The notes under the pieces were generated by a model that made no database searches, had not been told where the DNA came from, and was given only the letters and a program-made list of their open reading frames with translations. The position numbers and the translations under genes were made by a program. A stretch of 64,000 bases of DNA from Tunturiibacter gelidiferens. GTDB lineage: Bacteria; Acidobacteriota; Terriglobia; Terriglobales; Acidobacteriaceae. The stretch is from NCBI RefSeq assembly GCF_014201335.1, contig NZ_JACHEB010000007.1, forward strand, positions 179,357 through 243,356, given 5' to 3'. This document shows positions 29,652 to 38,587 of this stretch, one piece after another; the stretch's first letter is position 1, and each line of letters begins with the position of its first letter.

Positions 29652-31127
29652 ATGCAAAACTCCGGTCCAGAGCAGTTTTTCGATCTAGTTCTTCAGCTAG
29701 CGGAGTACATGGTTGAATACATAAGACAACAGGCTTTAGCGGAGAAATCCTTCGCAAAGCGCAAAGACTTTCCTGAAATAGCGTTCCGAGACAATGGGAT
29801 GCCGCAGCTGAATGTTTTGCACGAAGGGCCCATTGATTACGGAAAGCTATTCGAGCGTAGCTCTTGGGGATCAATATATTCGGCTCTCGGCGGTGCGCAA
29901 GAAGAATCAGCTCAGATCGAAAGTCGACATGAATTCAAGGCTCTGCAATCATTTTTTAGAGAGAACTACTGGAGCAAATTCTTAGCATCGCAGGTTGGTG
30001 AAGAGGATGATTTTAGTATCAGGATGTTTGAAATCGAGGTGCGGTTATTCATTGCCGACTTGATTGACATGTATGTCAGTCGTCACGGTTATAACGAAAT
30101 CGATACTGCAGAATTACGGAAAATATTCGAGCCAAAACACAGGGCATATTCCTTGGATCATGTCCCTGTGGCTATTTGGGTACCTTTTCTTTTTCTACCC
30201 TGCGATTTTGATCAGTGCTCGTTAGATGAAGCAATCTCCCTGAAAAAAATCCCCGATGAATTGCAGCTTAGCCGTAGTTCAACAAAATCGACCGCCGCCG
30301 CTGTACACGATAAAGTACTCGAGTCAGCAAGTCACGCCCTAGTGCTAGAAAATTACACTGTTAAAAATATAAAAAATGGTGATATGTGGGAATCAGCATC
30401 CCAACCCACGGCATTTCCGCTCGACACCATTGATACTTTAATCGGTTTATTGAGAGTCGCAAGTGGCATCCAAACAGGTTACGCGCAACTGCTAATCGAA
30501 CCCGTAGATACCGTTACGAAATATGGCGGTATAGGCCGCCAAGTGATAGGAACATCAGTTCGAAAGTACCCAAACTATTTTGAAAACTATTATTGGGACG
30601 AGAACAGTTTTAAAAAGCTGAGCTACGCGGAGGCCTCACATGTTCGAGACCTCTGGCATTCGTTCTCCGCTCTTTCCGAAAGCAACAAGAACAGAGTTGC
30701 TCTTGCGCTCAGAAGGCTCAATCAGAGTTATCTTCGTGAATCACAGGAAGATTCAATATTGGATCTAACAATGGCATTTGAGGTGCTGTTAGTACCGAAT
30801 GAAACGCAAGAATTGACCTACAAACTTAGTATGAGATTAGCTGGGTTGCTGGGCAAGTACGACAAAACTCTGTCTGTAAAAACCGTGTTCTCACAAATGA
30901 AGCAGATTTACAAGCATCGATCCAACGTGATCCACGGAAACATTGGTCAGGTTTCCAAATCGCGGGAAATAAAGGTTGATGAATCCACTTCAGTACCGAC
31001 CGTTGATCTCGCGATCAAGTATCTTAGAAAGGCGGTAGACATTCTAATTCAATCGCCTGAACTTCTTAACGCTTCCTTGATAGATACCGAAATCTTACTC
31101 AATCATCAAAACCCTGGCCAACCTTAA
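29652..31127 (+). CDS. ApeA-like HEPN-domain protein (putative RNase/defence protein)
   Basis: A 491-aa protein with base composition markedly lower in GC than its neighbours, starting 3 bp after glmS. The C-terminal part has the pattern of ApeA-type HEPN domains: RLNQSYLRESQEDSILDLTMAFEVLL, then RLAGLLG, then YKHRSNVIHGN with Arg423-x4-His428, the R-X4-6-H catalytic motif of HEPN ribonucleases. The N-terminal 250 residues are alpha/beta and unrecognised. Single-gene ApeA HEPN proteins are reported as anti-phage systems; this activity is inference here. A stand-alone toxin or structural HEPN role is possible. Composition argues for recent horizontal acquisition. Confidence 0.65.
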   Translation: MQNSGPEQFFDLVLQLAEYMVEYIRQQALAEKSFAKRKDFPEIAFRDNGMPQLNVLHEGPIDYGKLFERSSWGSIYSALGGAQEESAQIESRHEFKALQSFFRENYWSKFLASQVGEEDDFSIRMFEIEVRLFIADLIDMYVSRHGYNEIDTAELRKIFEPKHRAYSLDHVPVAIWVPFLFLPCDFDQCSLDEAISLKKIPDELQLSRSSTKSTAAAVHDKVLESASHALVLENYTVKNIKNGDMWESASQPTAFPLDTIDTLIGLLRVASGIQTGYAQLLIEPVDTVTKYGGIGRQVIGTSVRKYPNYFENYYWDENSFKKLSYAEASHVRDLWHSFSALSESNKNRVALALRRLNQSYLRESQEDSILDLTMAFEVLLVPNETQELTYKLSMRLAGLLGKYDKTLSVKTVFSQMKQIYKHRSNVIHGNIGQVSKSREIKVDESTSVPTVDLAIKYLRKAVDILIQSPELLNASLIDTEILLNHQNPGQP

Positions 31128-31168
31128 GGAGTGGGTGAGGCAGGCGGGTGGCCCATACATAAAACCTT

Positions 31169-31230
31169 GGGTGCCCCATTCATGCAGTCTCACCGCATGA
31201 GTGGGCATTTGTGCGAACGCGCGAACCGCC
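31169..31230 (+). repeat. Double-hairpin repeat, copy 1
   Basis: GGGTGCC lead-in. Stem 1 is CCCATTCATGC (31175-31185) with GCATGAGTGGG (31195-31205), 11 bp. Stem 2 is TTGTGC / GCGCGA around a GAAC loop. The tail is ACCGCC. It lies 41 bp after the HEPN gene in the same orientation. Stem 1 keeps pairing with a different sequence from the copy at 31761. Confidence 0.7.
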
Positions 31231-31311
31231 TTCCCTCCCCAACCGATAAAATCCGACTTACAAAGGTGTCCATGCTAATCTTGCCTGAAAGTAAATCAAA
31301 GAGGCACAGCC

Positions 31312-31752
31312 ATGGCGCAGAGTCTCAGCCTATCCTCAGCTGTTAGTGTCTTCCCTTGCCCGAACTGCAAAGAGACTATCAACACCTCGATGCAGGAATG
31401 CTCCTTCTGCCACACTCCTATCGACCGAACCGCCGCGGAAGAGTCCGCCGCTGCAACAAGCAAGATCAGTCAGGCCTGTAGCGACGCAAGCTATCTGAAG
31501 ATTATGGCTGGCTCCGCCTTAACCTTCTTCCTAATTGGGTTCATACCAATCTTGGGCTCGGTCGGCAGCTTGGGCTTTCTGTTCCTCGAATTCGCCATCC
31601 CGATAATGACGATTCGCTGGTGGATAAAATTCGGCAAGATCAAGACCGACGACCTCGAATTTGCCCGCGCAAAACAGACCGCGATGTTCGTAGGAATCGG
31701 CGCCATAATATTCTTTATCGCCATCTCGATTCCCAAACTGCTTCTGCTGTAG
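31312..31752 (+). CDS. Zinc-ribbon membrane protein of unknown function
   Basis: A 146-aa protein. An N-terminal rubredoxin-like zinc ribbon (CPNCKETINTSMQECSFCHTP, two CxxC knuckles) is followed by a polar linker and three or four hydrophobic segments (FFLIGFIPILGSVGSLGFLFLEFAIPI; MFVGIGAIIFFIAISI). No named family is recognised. The ribosome site is weak (AGAGGCACAGCC before the ATG). It is flanked on both sides by double-hairpin repeats. Confidence 0.75.
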   Translation: MAQSLSLSSAVSVFPCPNCKETINTSMQECSFCHTPIDRTAAEESAAATSKISQACSDASYLKIMAGSALTFFLIGFIPILGSVGSLGFLFLEFAIPIMTIRWWIKFGKIKTDDLEFARAKQTAMFVGIGAIIFFIAISIPKLLLL

Positions 31753-31760
31753 CTAGAGCC

Positions 31761-31816
31761 GGGTGCCCCATATCTCGATTCTGAGATGTGGGTATTCGTG
31801 CGAAAGCACGAACCGC
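31761..31816 (+). repeat. Double-hairpin repeat, copy 2
   Basis: Stem 1 is CCCATATCTC (31767-31776) with GAGATGTGGG (31783-31792), 10 bp with one U-G pair. Stem 2 is TTCGTGC-GAAA-GCACGAA (31795-31812), a perfect 7-bp stem closed by a GNRA-type GAAA tetraloop. It begins 9 bp after the zinc-ribbon gene stop, same orientation. Confidence 0.75.
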
Positions 31817-31853
31817 ATCTAACCCACCATCTGCACTCCCAAAGGTGGGCCAC

Positions 31854-32048
31854 ATGGTAGAAGCCGTCCTCTCCGACATCGACGGAACCCTCGTCGAAAG
31901 CAACTGGCTCCACGCTGCCGCATGGAGAGACGCCTTCGCCGTCATCGACATCCCCCTCGACATCGAAACCCTCCGCAAACAGATCGGCAAAGGCGGCGAC
32001 CAGCTCATCCCCGTCTTCGTCCCCTGGTGGAAACGCCCCATGGTTTAG
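31854..32048 (+). pseudogene. 5' fragment of a HAD hydrolase gene (duplicate of the gene at 33240)
   Basis: The 257 bp at 31788-32044 match 33174-33430 with about 8 mismatches (offset 1386 bp throughout, no gaps). That copies the upstream leader and the first 63 codons of the intact HAD gene, including the DIDGTLVES motif. The match breaks at the codon pair ATG GT, after which a stop codon follows immediately. The fragment lacks the rest of the phosphatase core and should be inactive. Confidence 0.9.
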
Positions 32049-32100
32049 ACGGAGAATTCGAATCGTCTTTCGGGTTTGCGTCACAGCTTCGCTATGAGAT

Positions 32101-32289
32101 TCACTCGAAGAGGGAGATGGCGACACGTAGGTCGTCGGCAAGGCGCCGATATAACTCCTGTATCGTCCGTAGCGCGAGTAGCTGGTCGGATGTGTCCAGC
32201 GGCTCCGAGTTGATCAGTCGGTCGATGGCGTCAATGTCGACCGCGACAGCGTCCAGCTTCTCGGTCAGCAGGGTTGTGGCACCGTGTGG
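32101..32289 (-). CDS. Small hypothetical protein
   Basis: 62 residues from ATG 32289: amphipathic and Leu/Asp-rich (LLTEKLDAVAVDIDAIDRLI...LLALRTIQELYRRLADDLR), predicted helical. No ribosome site is obvious and no family is recognised. Located between the HAD fragment and a repeat, it may be a genuine small gene or a remnant. Confidence 0.35.
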   Translation of the reverse strand, partial: PHGATTLLTEKLDAVAVDIDAIDRLINSEPLDTSDQLLALRTIQELYRRLADDLRVAISLFE

Positions 32290-32319
32290 CATGGCAGAAC
32301 AGTCTACCATTTGGCCAGC

Positions 32320-32374
32320 GTGCCCCATATCTCGATTCTGAGATGTGGGCCTCCGTGCGAAAGCACGAACCGCC
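32320..32374 (+). repeat. Double-hairpin repeat, copy 3
   Basis: Same stem 1 as copy 2 (CCCATATCTC / GAGATGTGGG, 32324-32349). Stem 2 is TCCGTGC-GAAA-GCACGAA with one mismatch. It ends 2 bp before the stop codon of the minus-strand DUF1579-like gene. Confidence 0.72.
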
Positions 32375-32376
32375 GA

Positions 32377-32982
32377 TCAGCGAACTCGTGTGATGTCCTG
32401 CACCCAGTTTGTCTCCCAGGTCTTGCCCTCGTCTGGCGAGTCCGCTTGCTCCCAGTGGCCCGATGTCGGAGTGATGTTGGACCAGAGGAAGCGCGCCCGA
32501 ACTCGCTTTCCCTTGACCGTATCCTCCCCATAGAAAGTGCCGACGCCATTGTGGAAGCCTCCAACCATGGGCGGATCCAATGGGTCGGATGGCGTCCTGC
32601 TGTCGAGCCACCAGATTGACCACTGCTGGGTCTTCGGGTCGAAGGAGCGCAGAGCGACACCGCGATAGGGAGCACCGGGAACGCCGAGCACTGTATCGTC
32701 CGTATTGCTGTAGCTCCCCATAAGCGGTTGATTCAACAACGTGCCTTCGAATTCAATCCACTCGTGATTATTGGCGAGTCGCTGCTTCAGCTTTCGATGA
32801 TGGGCCTGCCATTGACCAACCAGGAAGTCGAAGTCGTGAAGACCGGAAAGACCGGGGACTGCACCGTCTGTCTGATTCATCCCCGGGCCTGAATCCTGGT
32901 GAGATCGTGCTGCCAACTGTCCAGGCGCTGCCAGACACAGACTTAGCAATGCGATCATGACTGAAGGGTGATGAATACTCAC
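32377..32982 (-). CDS. Secreted DUF1579-like protein
   Basis: About 201 aa. The N-terminal signal peptide (VMIALLSLCLAAPGQLAA) is followed by a lipocalin-like beta-barrel pattern starting HDFDFLVGQWQAHHRKLK. Tryptophan-rich strands follow (WSIWWLDSR, RVRARFLWSN, WETNWVQDI), typical of DUF1579/DUF1579-related proteins. Biochemical function unknown. GTG start at 32982 with AAAGGGGG upstream on the coding strand; ATG 32958 is an alternative. Confidence 0.7.
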   Translation of the reverse strand: MSIHHPSVMIALLSLCLAAPGQLAARSHQDSGPGMNQTDGAVPGLSGLHDFDFLVGQWQAHHRKLKQRLANNHEWIEFEGTLLNQPLMGSYSNTDDTVLGVPGAPYRGVALRSFDPKTQQWSIWWLDSRTPSDPLDPPMVGGFHNGVGTFYGEDTVKGKRVRARFLWSNITPTSGHWEQADSPDEGKTWETNWVQDITRVR

Positions 32983-33153
32983 AATGCCCCCTTTTGAACT
33001 GCGGCGGTAGTCAATTCTCACCAATGCTTGAACTCCTCTTCGCCGATACGCGTTCATCGTCCCCTCCGGAATCAGCCTGAACTAACGCCACCCTTTGAGA
33101 TTGACTCAGCTTGTGGCATTTGTGCATACCCACTTTCAATGGAACTCTAGATA

Positions 33154-33212
33154 CCACTTTCGAAGCCACACGAGTGGGCATTCGTGCCAAAGCACAAACC
33201 GCATCTAACCCA
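33154..33212 (+). repeat. Double-hairpin repeat, degenerate copy 4
   Basis: CCACT...AGTGG keeps a shortened stem 1. Stem 2 is TTCGTGC-CAAA-GCACAAA with one mismatch. It overlaps the segment duplicated at 31788, just upstream of the HAD gene. Confidence 0.55.
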
Positions 33213-33239
33213 CCATCTGCACTCCCAAAGGTGGGTCAC

Positions 33240-33914
33240 ATGGTAGAAGCCATCCTCTCCGACATCGACGGAACCCTAGTCGAAAGCAACTGGCTCCACG
33301 CCGCCGCATGGAGAGACGCCTTCGCCGTCATCGACATCCCCCTCGACATCGAAACCCTCCGCAAACAGATCGGCAAAGGCGGTGACCAGCTCATCCCCGT
33401 CTTCGTCCCCTGGTGGAAACGCCCCATGGTCGAGGAGCCCCTCAAAACCTACCGCAGCTTCCTCTTCCATCAGGACTACTTCGCGCAGGTCAAACCCTTC
33501 CCCCGCGTCCGCGACCTCTTCCTCCGCTTCAAACAATCCGGAATCCGCACCGCCCTTGCCTCCTCCACCGACAAAGCCGACCTCGACACCTACATGAAGA
33601 TCGCCAACATCTCCGACCTCATCGACGAGACCACCTCAGCCGACGACGCCGCCCGCTCCAAGCCCCACCCCGACATCTTCTCCGCCTCCCTCCATAAGCT
33701 CCACGCCAAACCCACCAGCGTCCTAGCCCTCGGCGACACCCCCTACGACGCCGAGTCCGCCGGCAAAGCAGGCATCCGCACCATCGGCGTCACCACCGGC
33801 GGCTGGTCCCGCCAGGAACTCCTCGACGCCGGCTGCATCGAGGTCTACCAGGACGTAGCCGAACTCCTCGAACGCTTCGACCAGAGCGCCCTCACCCACT
33901 ACGGCCCTCGCTAA
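33240..33914 (+). CDS. HAD-superfamily hydrolase (beta-phosphoglucomutase/phosphatase-like)
   Basis: 224 aa. Motif I is SDIDGTLVES with the nucleophilic Asp, followed by a helical cap domain. Motif II is LASSTDK, the Lys motif III is RSKPHPD and motif IV is LALGDTPYDAESAGKAG. It should hydrolyse or transfer a phosphoryl group on a small sugar-phosphate-like substrate; the specific substrate is unknown. The ATG at 33240 has AAAGGTGGG upstream. A 5' copy of this gene (first 63 codons) lies 1386 bp upstream. Confidence 0.87.
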   Translation: MVEAILSDIDGTLVESNWLHAAAWRDAFAVIDIPLDIETLRKQIGKGGDQLIPVFVPWWKRPMVEEPLKTYRSFLFHQDYFAQVKPFPRVRDLFLRFKQSGIRTALASSTDKADLDTYMKIANISDLIDETTSADDAARSKPHPDIFSASLHKLHAKPTSVLALGDTPYDAESAGKAGIRTIGVTTGGWSRQELLDAGCIEVYQDVAELLERFDQSALTHYGPR

Positions 33915-33942
33915 ACACCTTCCTGACCACACTCATTCCCAA

Positions 33943-34140
33943 AACAGGAAGCCCCAGAAAATAAATCTCAAAAATCTGGCGCATTTTTCCACCCCGAAAA
34001 AGTGACTGCCAAAACACCACGTTTACCACGCATTCCACCACGTTCTCACCATCAAAAAACCACCACAAAAACACCCTTTTTCGCAAAATCCCCCACAAAA
34101 ACACCACAACTCCCCATCCAAAAAAAATTGCACGAATAAC
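33943..34140. repeat. Dispersed 195-bp A/C-rich intergenic repeat, copy 1
   Basis: It aligns over its whole length with 59447-59642. The most conserved core is GTTTACCACGCATTCCACCA plus CGTTCTCACCA. Most of the gap 33915-34302 is this element. The remaining 160 bp before the formate dehydrogenase gene holds only its ribosome site (CAGGAGG, 34292-34298). Confidence 0.8.
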
Positions 34141-34302
34141 CCATCCATAAACCCATCGTCGAACTCCAATTGTCGTGATGGATGCCTGTCTCACAAACGA
34201 TCGCAAACTCACACAAGCACATTCACCCCTTCGTGCAGTGGCCTCAACAACTTGGAGGTATTTGTGCTATGTTGAGCAAACTAAGGTCGCTCAGGAGGTG
34301 CT

Positions 34303-37300
34303 ATGTTCCGCTTCCCACTAACCAAAAAACCACAAACTTCTCGGAAACCGTTCAGCGTAGAAACGCTTGCGAAGAATTCGCGGCTGCGCGGCGCCAATGT
34401 CACCCAGGGCATCTGTCCTTACTGCGCCGTCGGCTGCGGGCAACTCATCTACAGCAAGGGCGGCGAACTCATCGACATTGAGGGCGATCCTGATAGCCCC
34501 ATCAGCACGGGCCACCTGTGCCCCAAAGGCGCCAACGCCTACCAACTCTCCGTCAATTCACATCGCGTCCGCGATGTCCTCTACCGTGCCCCCTACTCCG
34601 ATCAATGGGAAACGAAGACGCTGGAGTGGGCGTTGGATCAAATTGCCCAGCGCGTCAAGACGACCCGCGACGCCGATTTCGCGACTCGCGACGAGCAGGG
34701 CCGTCTGCTCAACTCGGTGCGCAGCATCGGCTCGCTAGGCGGGGCAACGATTGACAACGAGGAGAACTACCTCATTAAGAAGCTGCTCGGCGGCGGGTTG
34801 GGAGTGGTGTCGATCGAAAACCAGGCGCGAATATGACATAGTGCCTCGGTGCCCGGTCTGGGCGCCTCGTTCGGCCGCGGCGCGGCCACAAATTATCAGC
34901 AGGACATGGCCAACAGCGATTGCATCCTGTTTATGGGATCGAACATGGCTGAGGCTCAACCTGTCGGCTTCCGCTGGCCCATGGAGGGCAAGCTGAAAGG
35001 CGCGACGCTGATCCATGTCGATCCGCGCTTCACCCGCATGTCGGCCGTGTGCGATCTCTACGTCGGCATCCGCTCCGGGAGCGACATTGCCTTCCTCGGC
35101 GGCCTGGTGAATTACGTCTTAACGAACGACCGCTGGTTTCATGAATACGTCCTGGCTTACACCAATGCTTCGACCATCATCGACGAAGGTTTCCGGGATA
35201 CCGAAGATCTGGCAGGGATGTTTAGCGGCTTCGATCAGCAGCACGACTCCTATGATTCCAAGAAGGGCCATTGGGGCTACGAGGAATCCAGGCCCGGCAA
35301 CGCGGAGCAGGACGGTTCGAAGCATACGCCTGAGGTGGAGTCCGCAAAAGACCCGCACGTTCCTCAGGGCTACAGCAGGATGGGCAGCAGCGAACCATAT
35401 ACCTCGCCGTACGAGGACATAATAAACGCACCGCGCGACCCGACCTTGCAGCATCCTCGTTGCGTTATGCAGATTCTGCGCCGGCACTTCGCCCGCTACA
35501 CCCCTGAGGCCGTTTCCCAGGTGTGCGGCTGCAAGCCGGAAGAGTTTATACGTGTTGCGGAGTTGCTCTGCACCAACTCCGGACGCGAGCGGACCACTTG
35601 CATTGCCTACGCGCTGGGCTGGACGCAACACACCACCGGCGTGCAGATCATACGCACTGCAGGCATCCTGCAACTGTTGCTCGGCAACATGGGCCGGCCA
35701 GGCGGCGGCATCATGGCCCTGCGCGGCCACTCTACCATCCAGGGCGCGACCGATATCGCGACTTTGTACGACTCACTTCCCGGCTACCTGCCGCAACCCG
35801 CTGTACACGACCCCGAGCACGAGGATTTGAGTTGGTATATCGAGTATGGAAGGATGCCCACCGGCTACTGGGCGAACTTTAGCAAATTCATCGTCAGCCT
35901 GCTCAAGGCCTGGTACGGCGACGCAGCAACGCCGGACAACGACTTCGGGTTCTCCTGGGTGCCGCGCGTCGATGGCGACTATTCTCAGCTGGCCTACTTC
36001 GATCGCATGTCAAAGGGTGGGGTAAAGGGCTACTTCCTGGCTGGTCAGAACCCTGGCGGCGGCGGACCCAACGCCGGTCTGCACCGTGCTGGTCTGCGCA
36101 ACCTCGAGTGGCTGGTGGTTCTCGACTGGTTCGAGACGGAAAGCGCCGTCTTCTGGAAGAATGACCCGAATGCGCCGCCGCCCTCCGAGATTGGGACAGA
36201 GGTCTTCTTTATCCCCGCGGCAGCCGCGCAGGAGAAGGAGGGCAGCTTAACCCAGACGCAGAGGCTCATCCAATGGCACAAGAAAGCCATCGATCCGTCC
36301 GGCGATTGCCGTTCCGACGCATGGTTTTTTTACAACCTGGGTAAGCGCCTCAAGCAGCTCTACGCCGGCTCCACCGATCCCAGGGATCAGGGGTTGCTGA
36401 ACCTCACCTGGGACTACGACTTCGACGAGCAGCCGCGTCTGCCCGATGGAACGCTCAGCCGTATTGAAGGGGAACCGGACCTGGAGAAGGTTCTCATGGA
36501 GATAAACGGTCACAGGCTGAATGAAATCGACCCGCGCACCGGGGAGCCTCATCTAGTAAGCGGCTACTCGGAGTTGAAGGACGACGGCACGACGGCATGC
36601 GGCTGCTGGGTCTACAGTGGCGTCTTCCCCGAGCCGGGTCGCAACCGTGCGGACGAACGCAAGCTCTCGGATAATCCCATCCAACCGGAATGGGGCTTCG
36701 CCTGGCCAAACAACGTCCGCGTCCTGTACAACCGGGCCTCGGCCGACCCCGAAGGACGGCCCTGGTCGGAGCGTAAGAAATTGGTCTGGTGGGACTCGGA
36801 GAAGCGGAGTTGGGTCGGACTCGACAAACCGGACTTCGAGCTGACCAAACCGCCTGATTACCAACCGCCCCTTGGCGCGACGGGCATGGACGCCATCGCC
36901 GGCACACACCCCTTCATCACCAAGGCCGACGGACTCGGCTGGCTGTACTCCCCCGGCATTAAAGATGGGCCTCTTCCGACGCACTACGAGCCGGTCGAGT
37001 CGCCGTTTGGCAACCTGCTCTATCCCAAACACAGTACCAACCCAACGGTACGCCTTTTCCCAGGACCGCTGAACCACATCGCCCACATGCCGACAGCCGA
37101 GTATCCCGTGGTGGCCACGACGTTCCGTCTTACCGAGCATTACCTCAGTGGTCCGATGAGCCGCTTCAACAGCTGGCTTAATGAATTGCAACCGGAGATG
37201 TTCGCCGAGCTGAGTTTCGAGCTGGCCGCCGAGCGCGGTATTGTTCACGGCGGCTGGATGACGATCCACACCCCGCGTGGTCAAATCGAGGCTCGTGCGA

Positions 37301-37608
37301 TGGTGACCCGGCGGCTGCGACCTTTTGTCGTCGAGGGACGCGTGGTCCACCAGATCGGCCTCCCGTTCCACTGGGCCTTCGCCGGAGAGGTTGTCGGCGG
37401 CAACGCCAACGACCTGACCGCGCTCGTGGCCGACCCGAACGTGAGCATGCACGAAAGCAAAGCGTTCACCTGCCAGGTCCAAGCCGGCCGGCTCGAAGGC
37501 CAGGCTCTGCACCCGACAGCGCCCACAGCGCACTGGCCGACCCTCGATCCCATCCCGGACACGCCGGCCAGTGCTCAACCAGAAGGAAGGATCGGACATG
37601 GCAAGTAG
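34303..37608 (+). CDS. fdnG: Formate dehydrogenase catalytic subunit, selenocysteine-containing (UGA read as Sec178)
   Basis: A molybdopterin oxidoreductase that oxidises formate to CO2. The N-terminal [4Fe-4S] site is CPYCAVGCG...HLCPKG. In-frame TGA at 34834-34836 falls exactly at the active site, giving NQARI-Sec-HSASVPGLG ASFGRGA; FDH-N/FDH-O enzymes have Sec or Cys here followed by His. The frame then stays open to 37608, for 1101 aa in total. A SECIS-like hairpin follows the UGA. No twin-arginine signal is visible at the N-terminus, unlike E. coli FdnG, so a cytoplasmic-facing enzyme is possible. CAGGAGG precedes the ATG. Most gene callers would split this into two genes. It is followed by the Fe-S subunit with an 11-bp overlap. 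Confidence 0.95.
34848..34866 (+). promoter_or_regulatory. SECIS element of the formate dehydrogenase gene
   Basis: 11 nt after the UGA, GGTGCCC (34848-34854) and GGGCGCC (34860-34866) form a 7-bp stem closing the loop GGTCT. GGUCU is also the SelB-contacting apical loop of the E. coli fdhF SECIS. Coding and structural signals overlap here. Confidence 0.85.
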
Positions 37609-38587
37609 AGAACACGAACTGTCCGCTTTGCCCCAGACCAGCGATCCGCCGCGCGGCCGGCTGTCACAGCTGCTGGCACGCTTGATCTCTCCGTACCTGC
37701 ATGGTGAACCGCGCGGCCCGGTGCCGGAGGTGCTTGGACGGCTAATCTATCCGTTCGTGCGTGGCGAAGCGCCTAAGCCCCAACAGGCTACTGGTTTTTA
37801 CACCGACACCACCGTCTGCATCGGTTGCAAGGCTTGCGAGGTGGCGTGCAAGCAGTGGAACCAACTACCTTCGGATGGCTTCAACTGGTCCGGCAATAGT
37901 TACGACAATACGAACGAGTTGTCGGCGACCACTTGGCGCCATGTGAAATTCATCGAGCAATTCTCCGAACAAACGTCAAACGTTCTTGCTCCCATGGGCA
38001 CGGTGTCCGACGAGTCGCCTCTTAACCGCTGGCTCATGATGAGCGACCATTGCAAGCACTGCCTGGCGGCCCCTTGCCATCAGGCTTGCCCAACCGGCGC
38101 CATCATTCAAAATGAGTTCGAGAACGTTTATATTCAGGCTGACATCTGCAACGGTTGCTCGTCGTGCATAGCGGCCTGCCCGTTCGGCGTCATCACTCGC
38201 AGCGAAATGGGCGGTCATTCGCACAAATGCACGCTCTGCTATGACCGACAGCGCGATGGCCTGGAGCCAGCATGCGCCAAGGCATGTCCAACCCAGTCCA
38301 TCCATTTCGGGCCGGTCGAGGAGCTTCGTGAGCAGGCCAGCAAACGTGTGGACCAACTTCACGAGCGCGGTGTCCCGCAGGCGTACCTTTATGGTGATGT
38401 CCCCAGTGAGACCTATTCCGCGATGCACTCGTTCTATCTGCTTGTTGATCGCCCTTCCGTTTATGGTCTGCCGGATGCTCCATTCAATCCGTGGCTGCAC
38501 ATGATGGGAGATTACGTTCGTTCCGTCGCTGGCGGCTTGGTCGCTATCGCCGTACTGCTCGTCGTTGTGTTCCTTTTGAAGCCCTGA
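37598..38587 (+). CDS. Formate dehydrogenase iron-sulfur subunit
   Basis: 329 aa. Four ferredoxin-type cysteine clusters: CIGCKACEVACK, CKHCLAAPCHQACPTGA, CNGCSSCIAACPFG and CTLCYDRQ...CAKACPTQ. They pass electrons from the molybdenum centre toward the membrane subunit. A C-terminal hydrophobic helix (VAGGLVAIAVLLVVVFLL) anchors it. The N-terminus has a short internal duplication (LLARLISPYLHGEP / VLGRLIYPFVRGEA). The ATG at 37598 has GAAGGAAGGA upstream and overlaps the end of the catalytic gene, indicating translational coupling. Confidence 0.93.
   Translation: MASREHELSALPQTSDPPRGRLSQLLARLISPYLHGEPRGPVPEVLGRLIYPFVRGEAPKPQQATGFYTDTTVCIGCKACEVACKQWNQLPSDGFNWSGNSYDNTNELSATTWRHVKFIEQFSEQTSNVLAPMGTVSDESPLNRWLMMSDHCKHCLAAPCHQACPTGAIIQNEFENVYIQADICNGCSSCIAACPFGVITRSEMGGHSHKCTLCYDRQRDGLEPACAKACPTQSIHFGPVEELREQASKRVDQLHERGVPQAYLYGDVPSETYSAMHSFYLLVDRPSVYGLPDAPFNPWLHMMGDYVRSVAGGLVAIAVLLVVVFLLKP

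Noticed and set aside
33892..34212. Phe/Trp/Val-rich minus-strand open frame before fdh
   Set aside because: It lies inside the 195-bp dispersed repeat, and the other repeat copy does not preserve the frame.
34230..34275. Sigma-54-like promoter (GTGGCC...TTGGAG) before formate dehydrogenase
   Set aside because: The -12 GC element and exact 10-bp spacing are missing.
34834..34836. In-frame TGA interpreted as a nonsense mutation in formate dehydrogenase
   Set aside because: It falls exactly on the catalytic Sec/Cys position, is followed by a SECIS-like hairpin, and the complete Sec machinery is next door.
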